Shown here piece after piece: positions 43,388 through 53,200 of a DNA stretch of 64,000 nt. The stretch is from the NCBI RefSeq assembly GCF_000719265.1, contig NZ_JOFL01000005.1:186001-250000 (forward strand), given 5' to 3'. Numbering within the stretch: position 1 is the stretch's first letter; every line of letters starts with the position of its first letter. The translations under genes and the position numbers were made by a program. A model generated the notes under the pieces. The model saw only the letters and a program-made list of their open reading frames with translations, did no database searches and was not told the DNA's origin. Origin of the DNA: Streptomyces roseoverticillatus. Its GTDB lineage: Bacteria; Actinomycetota; Actinomycetes; Streptomycetales; Streptomycetaceae.

Positions 43388-44157
43388 GCGAAGGCCTCCA
43401 GGCGGGCGCCCGCGGCCTCCAGCGCGGCGCGTACCCGCCGGGCGAGGTCCGCGGCGCCGGGCGTGTCCCCGTGGAGGCACAGGGAGCGGGCCCGTACAGC
43501 TATCTCCTCGCCCGTCAGGGCGGTGACGGCGGCCTCCCGGGCCATCCGCACGGAGCGGGCGACGACGGCGTCCGGGTCGAGGACGACCGCGCCGGGGGTC
43601 CGGCGCGGCACGAGCGTGCCCGCGGCCGTGTACGCGCGGTCGGCGAACGCCTCGCCGATCACCGGCAGCCCGGCCCGCGCGGCGGCCTCGTGCAGCCGGG
43701 AGCCCGGCAGGCCCAGGACGGGCAGGGCCCCGCCCGCGCGCACCACCCCGGCGACGACGGCCGCGGCCTGCCCGGCATCGGTGACCGTGCGGTTGTAGAG
43801 CGCGCCGTGCGGCTTGACGTAGGCGACGTCCGCGCCGGCCGCCCGCGCGAAGACGCGCAGCGCGCCGATCTGATAGGTGATCTCGTCGGCGAGCTCGTCC
43901 GGGGGCACGTCCATGGCGCGGCGCCCGAAGCCGGCCAGGTCGTGGTAGGAGACCTGGGCGCCGATGCGCACGCCGCGCTCGGCGGCCCGCTCGCAGACCT
44001 GCCGCATGGTGGAAGGGTCTCCGGCGTGGAAGCCACAGGCGACGTTCGCGCTGGTCACGACCGACAGCAGGGCGTCGTCGTCGGTCAGGCGCCAGCGCCC
44101 GAAGCCCTCCCCGAGGTCGGCGTTGAGGTCGAGCACGGCGGTGCCGTGGGCGTTCAT
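43384..44157 (-). CDS. pxpA: 5-oxoprolinase subunit A (LamB/YcsF family)
   Basis: 257 residues. Signatures are DLNADLGEGFGRWRLTDDDALLSVVTSANVACGFHAGDP, VRIGAQVSYHDLAGFGRR, VAYVKPHGALYN, GEAFADRAYTAAGTLVPR and SLCLHGDTPGA. It is the catalytic ring-opening subunit in the PxpABC complex. The ATG at 44157 overlaps the regulator stop as ATGA, so the regulator and all three subunits are one translationally coupled operon. Confidence 0.94.
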   Translation of the reverse strand: MNAHGTAVLDLNADLGEGFGRWRLTDDDALLSVVTSANVACGFHAGDPSTMRQVCERAAERGVRIGAQVSYHDLAGFGRRAMDVPPDELADEITYQIGALRVFARAAGADVAYVKPHGALYNRTVTDAGQAAAVVAGVVRAGGALPVLGLPGSRLHEAAARAGLPVIGEAFADRAYTAAGTLVPRRTPGAVVLDPDAVVARSVRMAREAAVTALTGEEIAVRARSLCLHGDTPGAADLARRVRAALEAAGARLEAFA

Positions 44158-44813
44158 GTGTTCTCCTCTTCCCGCTCCCGCAGGGCGCCCAGTATGAGCT
44201 TCAGGGCATCGTCCAGATAGGTGGTCAGCTCGCGCTCCGCCGTCGCGTACTCGCCGTCCTCCAGGAGCCTCACGAAGGCGCGGTTGCGCGCCAGGAACGG
44301 CTCGTGGAAGCGGCGCGCCGAGGGCATCGCGTGGAAGGCCAGGCGCAGTTCGGCCAGCAGCCGGTCCATCGCGGCGTCGATGCGCGGGCTGCCGGAGAGG
44401 GCGGCGAGCGCCCGGTGGAAGCGCAGGTCCGCCGAGCCGACCTCCTGCCAGTCGCCCCCGGCGGCGGCGCGCTCGCCCTCGTCCACCGCCGCGGTCACGG
44501 CCTCGCGCAGCGGCCGCCCGGCCCCCGCGGCGGCCCGGACTCCGGCGCACTCCAGAGCGGTGCGGACGCGGTAGATGTCGGTGACGTCGGCGGCGTCGAC
44601 GACACGGACGAAGACGCCGCGGTTGAGCCGGTGCACGACCAGGCTCTCGTGGACGAGCAGGCGGAACGCCTCGCGCAGCGTGTTGCGCGAGACCCCCAGG
44701 TCCCGGCCGAGGGCCTCTTCCGAGAGCCGGGTTCCGGGCGGCAGGCCGCCGCCCTCGATGCGGTCACGGAGCACGCCGGCGACGCGCTGCGCGGTGGACA
44801 AGGTCATCGGCAT
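44154..44813 (-). CDS. GntR-family regulator, FCD (FadR) branch
   Basis: 219 residues. A GntR winged helix (VAGVLRDRIEGGGLPPGTRLSEEALGRDLGVSRNTLREAFRLL) is followed by an all-helical FCD ligand domain with the metal-binding His pattern (RFHRALAALSG, NRAFVRLLEDGEY). It is the first gene of the pxp operon. The ATG at 44813 or 44807 may start it; the second has GGGGA at better spacing. An ATTGTT-G-AACAAT palindrome lies 37 bases upstream and is the likely operator, with 5-oxoproline or glutamate as possible effector. Confidence 0.9.
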   Translation of the reverse strand: MPMTLSTAQRVAGVLRDRIEGGGLPPGTRLSEEALGRDLGVSRNTLREAFRLLVHESLVVHRLNRGVFVRVVDAADVTDIYRVRTALECAGVRAAAGAGRPLREAVTAAVDEGERAAAGGDWQEVGSADLRFHRALAALSGSPRIDAAMDRLLAELRLAFHAMPSARRFHEPFLARNRAFVRLLEDGEYATAERELTTYLDDALKLILGALREREEENT

Positions 44814-44849
44814 CCCCAAGTACTTGTTGATCGCCCATACCTATTGAGA

Positions 44850-44862
44850 ATTGTTGAACAAT
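44850..44862. promoter_or_regulatory. FadR/GntR-type operator palindrome
   Basis: ATTGTT-G-AACAAT is a perfect 13-base palindrome of the TTGT…ACAA type bound by FCD regulators. It lies between the divergent regulator-pxp and DUF969-DUF979-pcp operons, with a half-site TTGTTGAT at 44825. AT-rich in an otherwise GC-rich region. Confidence 0.7.
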
Positions 44863-44883
44863 ATCTTAGCCTCCTCGCCAATC

Positions 44884-44905
44884 CCCTCACCCGATCGAGT
44901 GAGGG
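44884..44905 (+). promoter_or_regulatory. Inverted repeat in the DUF969 leader
   Basis: CCCTCAC (44884-44890) pairs with GTGAGGG (44899-44905) around CCGATCGA. It lies 28 bases before the TTG start of the DUF969 gene; a leader hairpin or second operator. Confidence 0.35.
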
Positions 44906-44933
44906 TCGTCCGGGATCCCGGAAGGCGGAGCCC

Positions 44934-45641
44934 TTGATCGTTCTCCTGGGCGTCCTCGTGGTGGTGCTCGGCTTCGCCACGAGACGCAACCCCCTGCTGG
45001 TCGTCGGTGCCGCCGGCATCGTCACGGGCCTCCTCGGCGGCCTCTCCCCCCAGCGCGTCCTGGCCGCCTTCGGCACCGGGTTCGCCTCCAGCCGCTCGGT
45101 GACGATCTTCGTGATCACGCTGCCCGTCATCGGCCTGCTCGAACACCACGGCCTCCAGGAACAGGCCCGCCGCCTGATCACCCGCTTCGCCGGGCTCACC
45201 GCGGGCCGCTTCCTCGCGCTCTACCTCCTGCTGCGCCAGATCGCCGCCGCCGTCGGCCTCAACAACGTCTTCGGGCACGCCCAGACCGTCCGGCCGCTCG
45301 CCGCGCCCATGGCCGAGGGCGCCGCCGAGCGCCGCCACGGTCCGCTGGGCGAGAAGGCCCGCGAGAAGGTGCGCTCCTTCGCGGCGAGCGCGGACAACGT
45401 CGGGCTGTTCTTCGGCGAGGACGTCTTTCTGGCCGTCGGCTCGATCCTGCTGATCACCGGCTTCGTCAACACCACGTACCACACGCACCTCGAACCGCTG
45501 CAGCTCGCGCTCTGGGCGATACCCACTGCCCTGTGCGCCCTCGCCGTCCACGGCTGGCGGCTGTTGCGGCTCGACCGGCAGCTGCTCGGGGCGGCCCCCG
45601 GGCCCGGCCGCACCGCCGAACTCGGGGAGACCGTCAAGTGA
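44934..45641 (+). CDS. DUF969 membrane protein, putative 5-oxoproline transporter subunit
   Basis: 235 residues from the TTG at 44934 with GGCGGAG upstream. About six hydrophobic helices and the family's GLSPQRVLAAFGTGFASSRSVTIFVITLPVIGLLEHHGLQEQA and LLRQIAAAVGLNNVFGHAQTVRPL. DUF969 and DUF979 proteins are encoded together and probably form one permease. Context (pyroglutamyl peptidase, PxpABC) points to uptake of 5-oxoproline or pyroglutamyl peptides. It ends in a GTGA overlap with the DUF979 gene. Confidence 0.85.
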   Translation: MIVLLGVLVVVLGFATRRNPLLVVGAAGIVTGLLGGLSPQRVLAAFGTGFASSRSVTIFVITLPVIGLLEHHGLQEQARRLITRFAGLTAGRFLALYLLLRQIAAAVGLNNVFGHAQTVRPLAAPMAEGAAERRHGPLGEKAREKVRSFAASADNVGLFFGEDVFLAVGSILLITGFVNTTYHTHLEPLQLALWAIPTALCALAVHGWRLLRLDRQLLGAAPGPGRTAELGETVK

Positions 45642-46606
45642 TCAAGGCGGAGTGGTTCTACTGGCTGGTCGGCGGCATCTTCCTGGTGATGGCCGCGCAG
45701 ATGCTCACCGACCGCACCAACCCCAAGCGCGTCGGCACCGCCGCCTTCTGGGGCCTGCTCGGGCTCGGCTTCATCTACGGCACCTGGGTCGCCGGCAAGT
45801 CCGCCCCCGCCGAGCCCCTGGGCGCGGCCGTCCTGGCCATGGTCTGCCTCGCGGGCTTCGGCTTCACCGGCCGGGGCAAGGGCTCCGCCGCCACGCCCGA
45901 GCAGCGGGAGGCGCGCGCCGAACGGTGGGGGAACCGCCTGTTCGTCCCCGCCCTCACCATCCCCGTCGTCGCCCTCGTCTGCGCGGTCGGCGTCAAGAAG
46001 CTCTCCCTGGACGGCGAACCCGTCCTCCAGAAGGGCAGCGAGACCATCCTCGGCCTCGGCATCGGAGCCGTCGTCGCCCTCGTCACCGGCATGGTGATGC
46101 TGCGCGAGAAGCGGCTCTCCACCCCCGTGCACGCCGGCCGGTCCATGCTGGAATCGATGGGCTGGGCCATGCTGCTGCCCCAGCTCCTCGCCACGCTCGG
46201 CTCCATCTTCTCCGTCGCCGGCGTCGGCGACCAGGTCCGCCGGATCACCACCGCCGTGCTGCCCGGCGGCTCGCTCTTCCTCGCCGTCGTCGTCTACTGC
46301 GCCGGCATGTTCCTCTTCACCATCGTCATGGGGAACGGCTTCGCCGCCTTCCCCGTCATGACCGCCGCCGTCGGCTGGCCCGTCCTCGTCGTCCAGGAGG
46401 GCGGCAACGCCCCGGCCGTCCTCGCCGTCGGCATGCTCGCCGGCTTCTGCGGCACGCTCGTGACGCCCATGGCCGCCAACTACAACGTCGTCCCGGCCGC
46501 ACTCCTCGAACTGAAGGACCAATACGGGCCCATCAAGGCCCAGCTGCCCACGGCCGTCGCCCTGCTCGGCTGCAACATCGTCATCATGTACTTCTTCGCC
46601 GTCTGA
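45638..46606 (+). CDS. DUF979 membrane protein, partner of DUF969
   Basis: 322 residues with about nine membrane helices. Motifs are FYWLVGGIFLVMAAQMLTDRTNPKRVG, FGFTGRGKG and GFCGTLVTPMAANYNVVPAALLELKDQYGPIKAQLPTA. The GTG at 45638 overlaps the DUF969 stop. The pair is presumably a transporter; substrate assigned only by gene context. Confidence 0.85.
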   Translation: MIKAEWFYWLVGGIFLVMAAQMLTDRTNPKRVGTAAFWGLLGLGFIYGTWVAGKSAPAEPLGAAVLAMVCLAGFGFTGRGKGSAATPEQREARAERWGNRLFVPALTIPVVALVCAVGVKKLSLDGEPVLQKGSETILGLGIGAVVALVTGMVMLREKRLSTPVHAGRSMLESMGWAMLLPQLLATLGSIFSVAGVGDQVRRITTAVLPGGSLFLAVVVYCAGMFLFTIVMGNGFAAFPVMTAAVGWPVLVVQEGGNAPAVLAVGMLAGFCGTLVTPMAANYNVVPAALLELKDQYGPIKAQLPTAVALLGCNIVIMYFFAV

Positions 46607-46657
46607 CGGCCGGGAAGGAACACGGCCGGGACACGCGGCCGGGAGGGAGACAGTGCC

Positions 46658-47302
46658 ATGACCCGCGTCCTGCTCACCGGATTCGAGCCCTTCGGCGGGG
46701 AGGAGGTGAACCCCTCCTGGGAAGCCGTCCGCGCCGTCGCCGCACGGCCGCCCGAGGGGCTCGTCCTCTCCACCGCGCAGCTGCCCTGCGCCTTCGGCAC
46801 CGCCCTCGACGCCCTCCGGGAGGCCGTCGACCGCACCGCACCGGACCTCGTGCTCTGCGTGGGGCAGGCGGGCGGCCGCCCCCACATCACCGTCGAACGC
46901 ATCGCCGTCAACATCGACGACGCCCGCATCCCCGACAACGCGGGCGCACAGCCGGTCGACGAGCCCGTCGTCCCCGGCGGGCCCGCCGCCTACTTCGCGA
47001 CCTTGCCGGTCAAGGCGTGCGTCGCGGCCGTACGCGAGGCCGGGCTGCCCGCTTCCGTCTCCCAGACCGCCGGCACGTACGTCTGCAACCACGTCTTCTA
47101 CGGCCTGATGCACCTCGCCGCGACCGAACGCCCCGGGCTGCGGGGCGGGTTCGTGCACGTCCCCTACGCGCCCGCACAGGTCACCGACCGCGCCCTGCCC
47201 TCACTGCCCGTCCCCACCGTCGCGGAGGCACTCTGTGTGATCGCCGTCACCGCTGCGGGGCGCACCACGGACATCCGTGCGGAAGGCGGAGCCACACACT
47301 AG
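46658..47302 (+). CDS. pcp: Pyroglutamyl-peptidase I (pyrrolidone-carboxylate peptidase)
   Basis: 214 residues, the family length. It begins VLLTGFEPFGGEEVNPSW. The catalytic triad is visible: Glu in VERIAVNI, C143 in GTYVCNHVFYG and His in FVHVPYAP. It cleaves N-terminal pyroglutamate from peptides, releasing 5-oxoproline for PxpABC. ATG at 46658 with GGGAGGGAG upstream; the leader has three copies of CGGCCGGGA. It is 51 bases after the DUF979 gene on the same strand. Confidence 0.95.
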   Translation: MTRVLLTGFEPFGGEEVNPSWEAVRAVAARPPEGLVLSTAQLPCAFGTALDALREAVDRTAPDLVLCVGQAGGRPHITVERIAVNIDDARIPDNAGAQPVDEPVVPGGPAAYFATLPVKACVAAVREAGLPASVSQTAGTYVCNHVFYGLMHLAATERPGLRGGFVHVPYAPAQVTDRALPSLPVPTVAEALCVIAVTAAGRTTDIRAEGGATH

Positions 47303-47369
47303 GGGCGTGGCGGACATTCCGCCCGTGCCGTTTCGTCCGTTGTCGGTGTGACCGCCTACTCTGTGCGAC

Positions 47370-48893
47370 GTGACTTCTCCAGCCCCGGCGGCCGCTCCGC
47401 CCCAGCTCAACGGGCCGTCGCGACCGGCCCCGGGCCCGGCCGCCGACGAGGGCCTGGCCCGCCGGCTGCGCGCGCTCGCCTGCACCGCGCCGCTCCACGA
47501 CCTGGACGCCCGCAAGGCCAACCTCGCGGGCGAGTACGGCGTCTACGCCATGGCGGAGGTGGCGCTCGCCGCCATCGACCTGGTCACGCTCAACATGGAC
47601 TTCGACACCGGCGCCGACCACGAGCAGATAGTGGCCCGGCTGCAGCCGCGCGTCGCCGCCCAGGCGCCCGAGCGGCCGCAGGCCGAGCACGAGCGGGTGG
47701 CCCGCTGGGTCCTGGAGAACCTCATCAACGTCGGCAGCGTCGACCGCGGCTTCCGCGCCGTCTACGGCACCTTCGGGGCCGACGGCGTCTACGTCCGGCG
47801 CGACTACGACTTCAAGCTCGTCGAAGAGGTGCCCGGCCCCGGCGGCACGGTCTTCCTGCGCACCACCGACGAAGCCGTCAACGTCCTCGTCGGCGCCCTC
47901 GACACCGACGTCACCAGCGCGCAGATCGCCGCCGAGGTGAAGCTGGAGGTCCTCATCAGCCGGGGCCGGCTCGCCGACGCCCAGCTCGCCGCGGAGCAGG
48001 CCCGCTACCGCACCGTGCAGTACGCCGAGACCCTCCGCAAGACCCTCGACGCCACCCGGCGCAACGTCCGCGCCGTCGACTGGCTGCGGGCCGTCCCCGA
48101 CATGATCGCCGAAGCGCTCGACCACGTCGCCGACCGCTACCGCCACGAGAACGCGATCCTCACCAACATCCGCAAGGCCCGCGACGAGGCCGAAGAGCCC
48201 GAGCACAAGCGCCGTGCCGCCGAGCTCGTCGACATCGTCAAGGACTGCATCCGCCGCCACACGCAGCTGCAGTCCCGCCTCCTGGAGGCCGGCCCGCTCT
48301 TCCGCGCGGAACAGGACCGCCAGGCGTTCGCCGTCGCCTCCGGGCGGTCCGGCCTGGACCTGTACGGCCAGCTGCTCGCCCCCGTACTGCCCCTGCCGCT
48401 CGAAGCGGCCGGGCGCGTCACCGACGCCTTCTTCGCCCGCGGCACGGGGCTGCGCACGCCCGTCTCCGTACGCGTCACCGACCTCGTCGACATACTCCTC
48501 AGCCCGCCCGCCGAGCGGGAGCACCTCGGCGCGGAGATGCCCGAGCCGGACCTCATCGCCACGCCCGACGACAGCCGCTTCAGCGAGGAGCAGCTCGCGA
48601 GCGCCATGGAGCTGCTCACCCTCCCGCCCGACGCGCCGCGCCGCCTCTCCGGCCTCCTCGCCGACGCCCGCCGCCGCGACCCCGAACTGCCCTACCTCGT
48701 CGCCCTCCTGGCCGTCCACGCCGCGAGCCCCGCGGTCGGCACGGCCTACCGCCAGGGCGAGCAGTCCCTCCTCTTCGCCGTCGACGACGGCACGGTCCTC
48801 GACGACCCCGAATTCGGCGGCGCCGACCTCATCGTCGGCACGGCCCTGCTGGACGCGGCGGGCATGGCGGCGGACCGTGCGGAGGCGTCGTGA
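47370..48893 (+). CDS. Putative MukF/JetA-like (kleisin-type) subunit of an SMC-like complex
   Basis: 507 residues, soluble. An N-terminal winged-helix-like part (about 30-160, with FRAVYGTFGADGVYVRRDYDFKLVEEV) is followed by a helical segment starting LRTTDEAVNVLVGAL. Its IAAEVKLEVLISRGRLADAQ and AEQARYRTVQYAETLRKTLDATRR patterns recall the linker helices of MukF and JetA. The C-terminus has another small domain. The GTG at 47370 has no Shine-Dalgarno but a TACTCT sequence seven bases before it, so a leaderless transcript is possible. Assignment rests on helical pattern and gene order and is tentative. Confidence 0.5.
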   Translation: MTSPAPAAAPPQLNGPSRPAPGPAADEGLARRLRALACTAPLHDLDARKANLAGEYGVYAMAEVALAAIDLVTLNMDFDTGADHEQIVARLQPRVAAQAPERPQAEHERVARWVLENLINVGSVDRGFRAVYGTFGADGVYVRRDYDFKLVEEVPGPGGTVFLRTTDEAVNVLVGALDTDVTSAQIAAEVKLEVLISRGRLADAQLAAEQARYRTVQYAETLRKTLDATRRNVRAVDWLRAVPDMIAEALDHVADRYRHENAILTNIRKARDEAEEPEHKRRAAELVDIVKDCIRRHTQLQSRLLEAGPLFRAEQDRQAFAVASGRSGLDLYGQLLAPVLPLPLEAAGRVTDAFFARGTGLRTPVSVRVTDLVDILLSPPAEREHLGAEMPEPDLIATPDDSRFSEEQLASAMELLTLPPDAPRRLSGLLADARRRDPELPYLVALLAVHAASPAVGTAYRQGEQSLLFAVDDGTVLDDPEFGGADLIVGTALLDAAGMAADRAEAS

Positions 48894-49227
48894 CGGGGCG
48901 TCTGCGGCGGGCGGCCCGGGGTTGCGCCCGGCTCGGCATTGCGGCTCGCCCGCGGCCGGTGCCGGCGACTTGCGGCCGTTCCGGCACCGCCGGGCACGCC
49001 GGTGGACGGCCGAGCGCCGTCGCGGCGGGTGCGGGCCCCGGCCCCGCCCTTTCACCGTTTCCCGGGGCTGCGCCCCGGACCCGGGGGCCGGGGGGCTTGC
49101 CCCCGGTTTCGGGAAGGGGCGGGACCGGGGCTCCCTCTCCCCGCCGCCGCGGCGCGCAACCACCACAGTGCGGCCCGGCGGTGCCGAACGACCCTCCCTT
49201 CACGGACTTCAGCAGGAGCAAGCGAAC
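48894..49227 (+). repeat. 334-base spacer inside the SMC-like gene set
   Basis: No credible gene. It contains the nested-hairpin element at 49058-49115 and ends with the AGGAG site of the next gene. The spacer may split the set into two transcripts. Confidence 0.5.
49058..49115. repeat. Streptomyces-type nested hairpin element
   Basis: TTTCCCG (49058) and CGGGAA (to 49115) enclose two stems: CCGGGGC-TGC-GCCCCGG and GGGGGC-TT-GCCCCC. Elements of the CCCGGGGCT…GCCCCGGAC type recur in Streptomyces spacers (from memory), and can act as terminators or mRNA stabilisers. Confidence 0.6.
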
Positions 49228-50133
49228 GTGACTGAGTACGACGCCTACGAGACGGCGCAGCCGGACGCCGTCGCCGAGACGGAGGCCCCCGCGGCGAGCG
49301 GAACCGCGCCGGTGACCCCCGCGGACGCGGCCGACGCCGCGCGGCTCATCGCGTTCGGGCTGCAGCCCAAGCTCGCGCCCGCGCGGGACGCCGAGTACAC
49401 CGAACTGCTGCGCCGCCACCGCGACGACCCCGCGTTCGCCCGCCTCGCGGACGCCGTCGCGGCCGGCCTGGGCCTGATCGTTCTGGAGGTGTCCACCCGC
49501 GCCGGCATGGCCGTGACCGCCGCGGAGGAATCCGTCTTCGCCGTGCGCATGGGCGACTACGCCCGCCGCGCCACCGTCGACTCCGGCGACCGCTTCCTGC
49601 ACGGCCTCGCCCACCTCGCCGTTGCCGCCCTGGCCTTCCCGCGCCCGGACGACCTCGCCGACGACGGCTACATCGGCCGGATCACCGTCAACGGCGTGGA
49701 CGCCTTCGTCCGGCAGGCCTGCCGCCGCCTGGAGGAGCGCGCCGCCGAGCAGGGCGAGAACACCGACCCGACGACGGACGCCCCCGGCCTGGAGGCCGCC
49801 TGGCGGGTCTACGCGCGCCGCAGCGCGACGGGCGCCACCAAGGACGCCCGCCGCCTGGCCGGCTCGACCACGGGCATCATCGCCAAGGCCGTCGCCTTCC
49901 TCGTCGACTCCGGCTTCCTGCAGCGCACCGGCGACGACGCCGGCGGCGCGTTCCGCACCACCGCCCGCTACCAGCTCCAGGTCCGCGACATGGCCGGCAG
50001 CGCGGCCATGACCGAGCTGCTGGAGCTGGGGGTCGTGCCCGTCGGCGACGGCGGCGCGACGCTCCTGCCGCCGGACGACGCCGACGACCTCGACCTGGTC
50101 GCCGACGCCGGCCTGCCCTTCCACGCCTCCTGA
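49228..50133 (+). CDS. Putative MukE/JetB-like (KITE-type) subunit
   Basis: 301 residues from the GTG at 49228, with AGGAG nine bases upstream. An acidic head is followed by two winged-helix-like regions. The second (STTGIIAKAVAFLVDSGFLQRTGDDAGGAFRTTARYQLQVRDMAGSAAMTELLELGVV) shows the helix, strand and wing layout of KITE proteins that sit between kleisin and SMC. It lies 73 bases upstream of the giant ATPase gene. The role is inferred from context and fold-like pattern; identity is unproven. Confidence 0.5.
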   Translation: MTEYDAYETAQPDAVAETEAPAASGTAPVTPADAADAARLIAFGLQPKLAPARDAEYTELLRRHRDDPAFARLADAVAAGLGLIVLEVSTRAGMAVTAAEESVFAVRMGDYARRATVDSGDRFLHGLAHLAVAALAFPRPDDLADDGYIGRITVNGVDAFVRQACRRLEERAAEQGENTDPTTDAPGLEAAWRVYARRSATGATKDARRLAGSTTGIIAKAVAFLVDSGFLQRTGDDAGGAFRTTARYQLQVRDMAGSAAMTELLELGVVPVGDGGATLLPPDDADDLDLVADAGLPFHAS

Positions 50134-50206
50134 CGCCCCCGGCGTCTACCGGCCCCTGCTGCCCCCTGCTGCCCCCTCCCACTGCGACAAGCGAGAGTCC
50201 GCCGCC

Positions 50207-53200
50207 ATGTACGAGCTGTCCCGGGTCCGCCTCTACTCCATCGGGCCCGCCGGTGCGCGCTACGCCGACACCGTGCTGGACCTCCGGGGAGTGGGCGCGC
50301 CCGTGCCCACCCCCGCCCCGGCGCAGGCGGAGTTCTTCGAGGAGGAGCCCGTGGGGCCGCCGCGCCGCCCCGCCCCGGCCGGCGTGCTCTTCCTGGAGAA
50401 CGGCGGCGGCAAGTCCGTCCTCCTCAAGCTCATCTTCTCGGTCATGCTGCCGGGCCACCGCAACACCCTGGGCGGCGCCAGCTCGGGCGTGCTGCGCAAG
50501 TTCCTGCTGGCTGACGACTGCGGGCACGTCGCCCTGGAGTGGCAGCACGTCCTGACGGGCGAGACGATCGTGGTCGGCAAGGTCAGCGAGTGGCGCGGCC
50601 GCCAGGTCTCCAACGACCCGCGGAAGTTCGCCGAGGCCTGGTACTCGTTCCGGCCGGGCCCGGGCCTGAGCCTGGACGCCCTGCCCGTGGCCGAGTCCAC
50701 CGCGATGCGCGCCGCCGCCGACGGCTCTTCGGGCGCACGGGGACGCCGCCGCACGATGAAGGGCTTCCGCGACGCCCTCACCGAGGCCGGCAAGGCCTAC
50801 CCGCACCTGGACGTGGTGTGGGAGGAGATCCACGAGCGCTGGAACGAGCACCTCGGCGAGCTCGGCCTGGACCCCGAACTCTTCCGCTACCAGCGCGAGA
50901 TGAACGCCGACGAGGGCGAGGCCGCCGGCCTCTTCGCCGTCAAGAATGACTCCGACTTCACGGACCTGCTGCTGCGCGCGGTCACCGACACCCGCGACAC
51001 CGACGGCCTCGCCGACCTCGTCCACGGCTTCGCCCACAAGCTGGGCCGCCGCGCCGAGCTCACCGCCGAGCGGGACTTCACCGCCGGCTCCCTCGACCTG
51101 CTGTCGCGCATCGCCGACGCCGCCGTCAAGCGCGAGCAGGCCCGCGGCGTGCACGCCGGCGCCGAGCGCCGCACCCGCGGCCTGGCCCGCCGCCTGTCCG
51201 CCCGCGCGTTCGAGGAGCGCGGCCGGGCCGCCGAGCTGGCCGAGCAGGTGGCCGCCGCGGCCCACGCCGTCACCGACGCCGAGACCGGGCGCGGCCGCAG
51301 CTCCCTGGTCGCCGCCGAGATCGCCTACCGGCACGCCTCCCTGGCCCTGGCCGCGGCAGAGAAGGCCGCCGCCGCCCAGCGCCGCGAGCTCAACGACGCC
51401 CGCACGCTGCACTCCGCCTGGCAGGCCGCCGAGACCGTCCTGCGCCACCGCGCCGCCGCCGACCGCTCCGCGCGCGTCGCCGCCGCCATCCGCGAGGCCG
51501 AGCGCGACGCCGCCCCCGCGCTGGCCGCCCGCGCCCAGGCCGCCACCGAGCTCGTACGGGCCCTCAACACCGCCGCCGAGAACGGCGAGCAGCGCGCCAA
51601 CGAGGAGGAGGAGCGCTCCGCCGCCCTCCAGGAGGCGAGCGAGGCCGCCCACCGCGACGCGACCGCCGCCGCCACCGAGGCCCAGCGCGCCCGCAGCGAG
51701 TCCGGTCACCTGCGCCAGCGCCTGGCCGAGGTCGAGCAGGAGACCGCCGAGGCCGTCCGCGCCGGCTGGATCGACGACACCGGCCCCGACGCCGACCCGG
51801 CCCGCGCCGCGCTCGCCGCCAGCGACGCCGAGAAGCCCGCCGTCGCCGCCTACGAGGCCGCGCGCGAGGCCGCCCGCCAGGCCGCCGACCGGGCCAAGGA
51901 GACGGCCGCCGCCGAGAGCCGCGCCGAGCTGGCCGCGGCCCGCGCGGCGGACGCCGCCACGGCCGCCGAGGGGGCCTACGACGCCGAGCGCCGCGCAGCC
52001 GAGTCCATCGGCGCCGAGCGGCGCCTGACCGAACTGCTGGGCCTGCCCGAGCCGGCCGCCGCCGGCCAGGTGCCCGGCCCGCGCGCGGGCGAAGGCCCGT
52101 ACGGCGACGGCCAGCCGCCCGCCCCGCGCCGCTCCGCCGAGGGCGACCCGCAGGCCGCGGGCCTGTACTACCCGGGCGCGGTACGGGCGGCCGCCGCCCG
52201 CGGCCGCGCGGAGCTGCCGCCCGTGACGGGCCCGCTCACTGCCGAGGAGCTCGACCGCAACGCCGACGCGCTGCGCGAGCTGCTCGACGAGAGCGTCGCC
52301 GCCTCCGAGCGGCAGCTGTTCGACCTGCGCACGGCCGCCGCCGACGATTCCCGCATCCTCGGCGCCCTCGGCGACGGCGGCCTGCTGCCGCCCCGCCCCG
52401 ACGTCCTCGCGGCCGTGGAGTACCTCGGCGAGCACGGCATCCCCGCCCTGCCCGGCTGGCGCTACCTCGCCCAGGCCGTCGACCCGGCCCGGCACGCCGC
52501 CGTCCTCGCGGCCCGCCCCGAGCTCGTCGACGGCGTCGTCATCACCGACGCCGACTCCCACGCCCGGGCCCGCGAAGTCCTCGGCGCCGCCTCGCTGCTG
52601 CCCCGCTCCGCCCTCGCCGTCGGCACCTCCGAGGCCCTGCTCGCCCCCGTACCGGAGGCGGGCCGGCAGGACACCGGCGTGTTCCTCGTGGCCCCCAACC
52701 CCGCCATGCACGACGAGCGCGCGGCGGATGAGGAGCGGCACACCCTGCGCGAGCGCTCCCTCGCCCGCGACGAGGAGATCCGCGCCATAGCGGCCCGCCT
52801 CGCCGGTGACCGCACCCTCGCCGCCCGCCTCTCCTCCTGGCGCGCCGGCTGCCCCGCCGGCCGCCTCGCCGAGCTGGCCGCCGAGGCAACCCGCGCCCGC
52901 GCCGCCGCGGACACCGCCCAGGAGGAGCTGACCGGCCTGCGCGCCGCCCGCGCCGAGGCCGAGGAGACCTCTGCCGAGGCCGCCCGCGTGCGCGACGAGC
53001 GGCAGGAGACCGCCCAGCGCGCCCGCCGCGTCGCCGACGCCCTCGCCGGGCTCGCCTACCGCCTGCGCGAGCGCGCCAACTGGCAGACGCGCGCCCGCGA
53101 GCTCGCCGAGGAGGCCGCCGAGGCCGAGGAGCGGGCGGCCGTGTGCGTCGACCGCGCCCGCGCCGCCGACGAGGACCGCCGCACGGCCCAGCGCGCCGCC

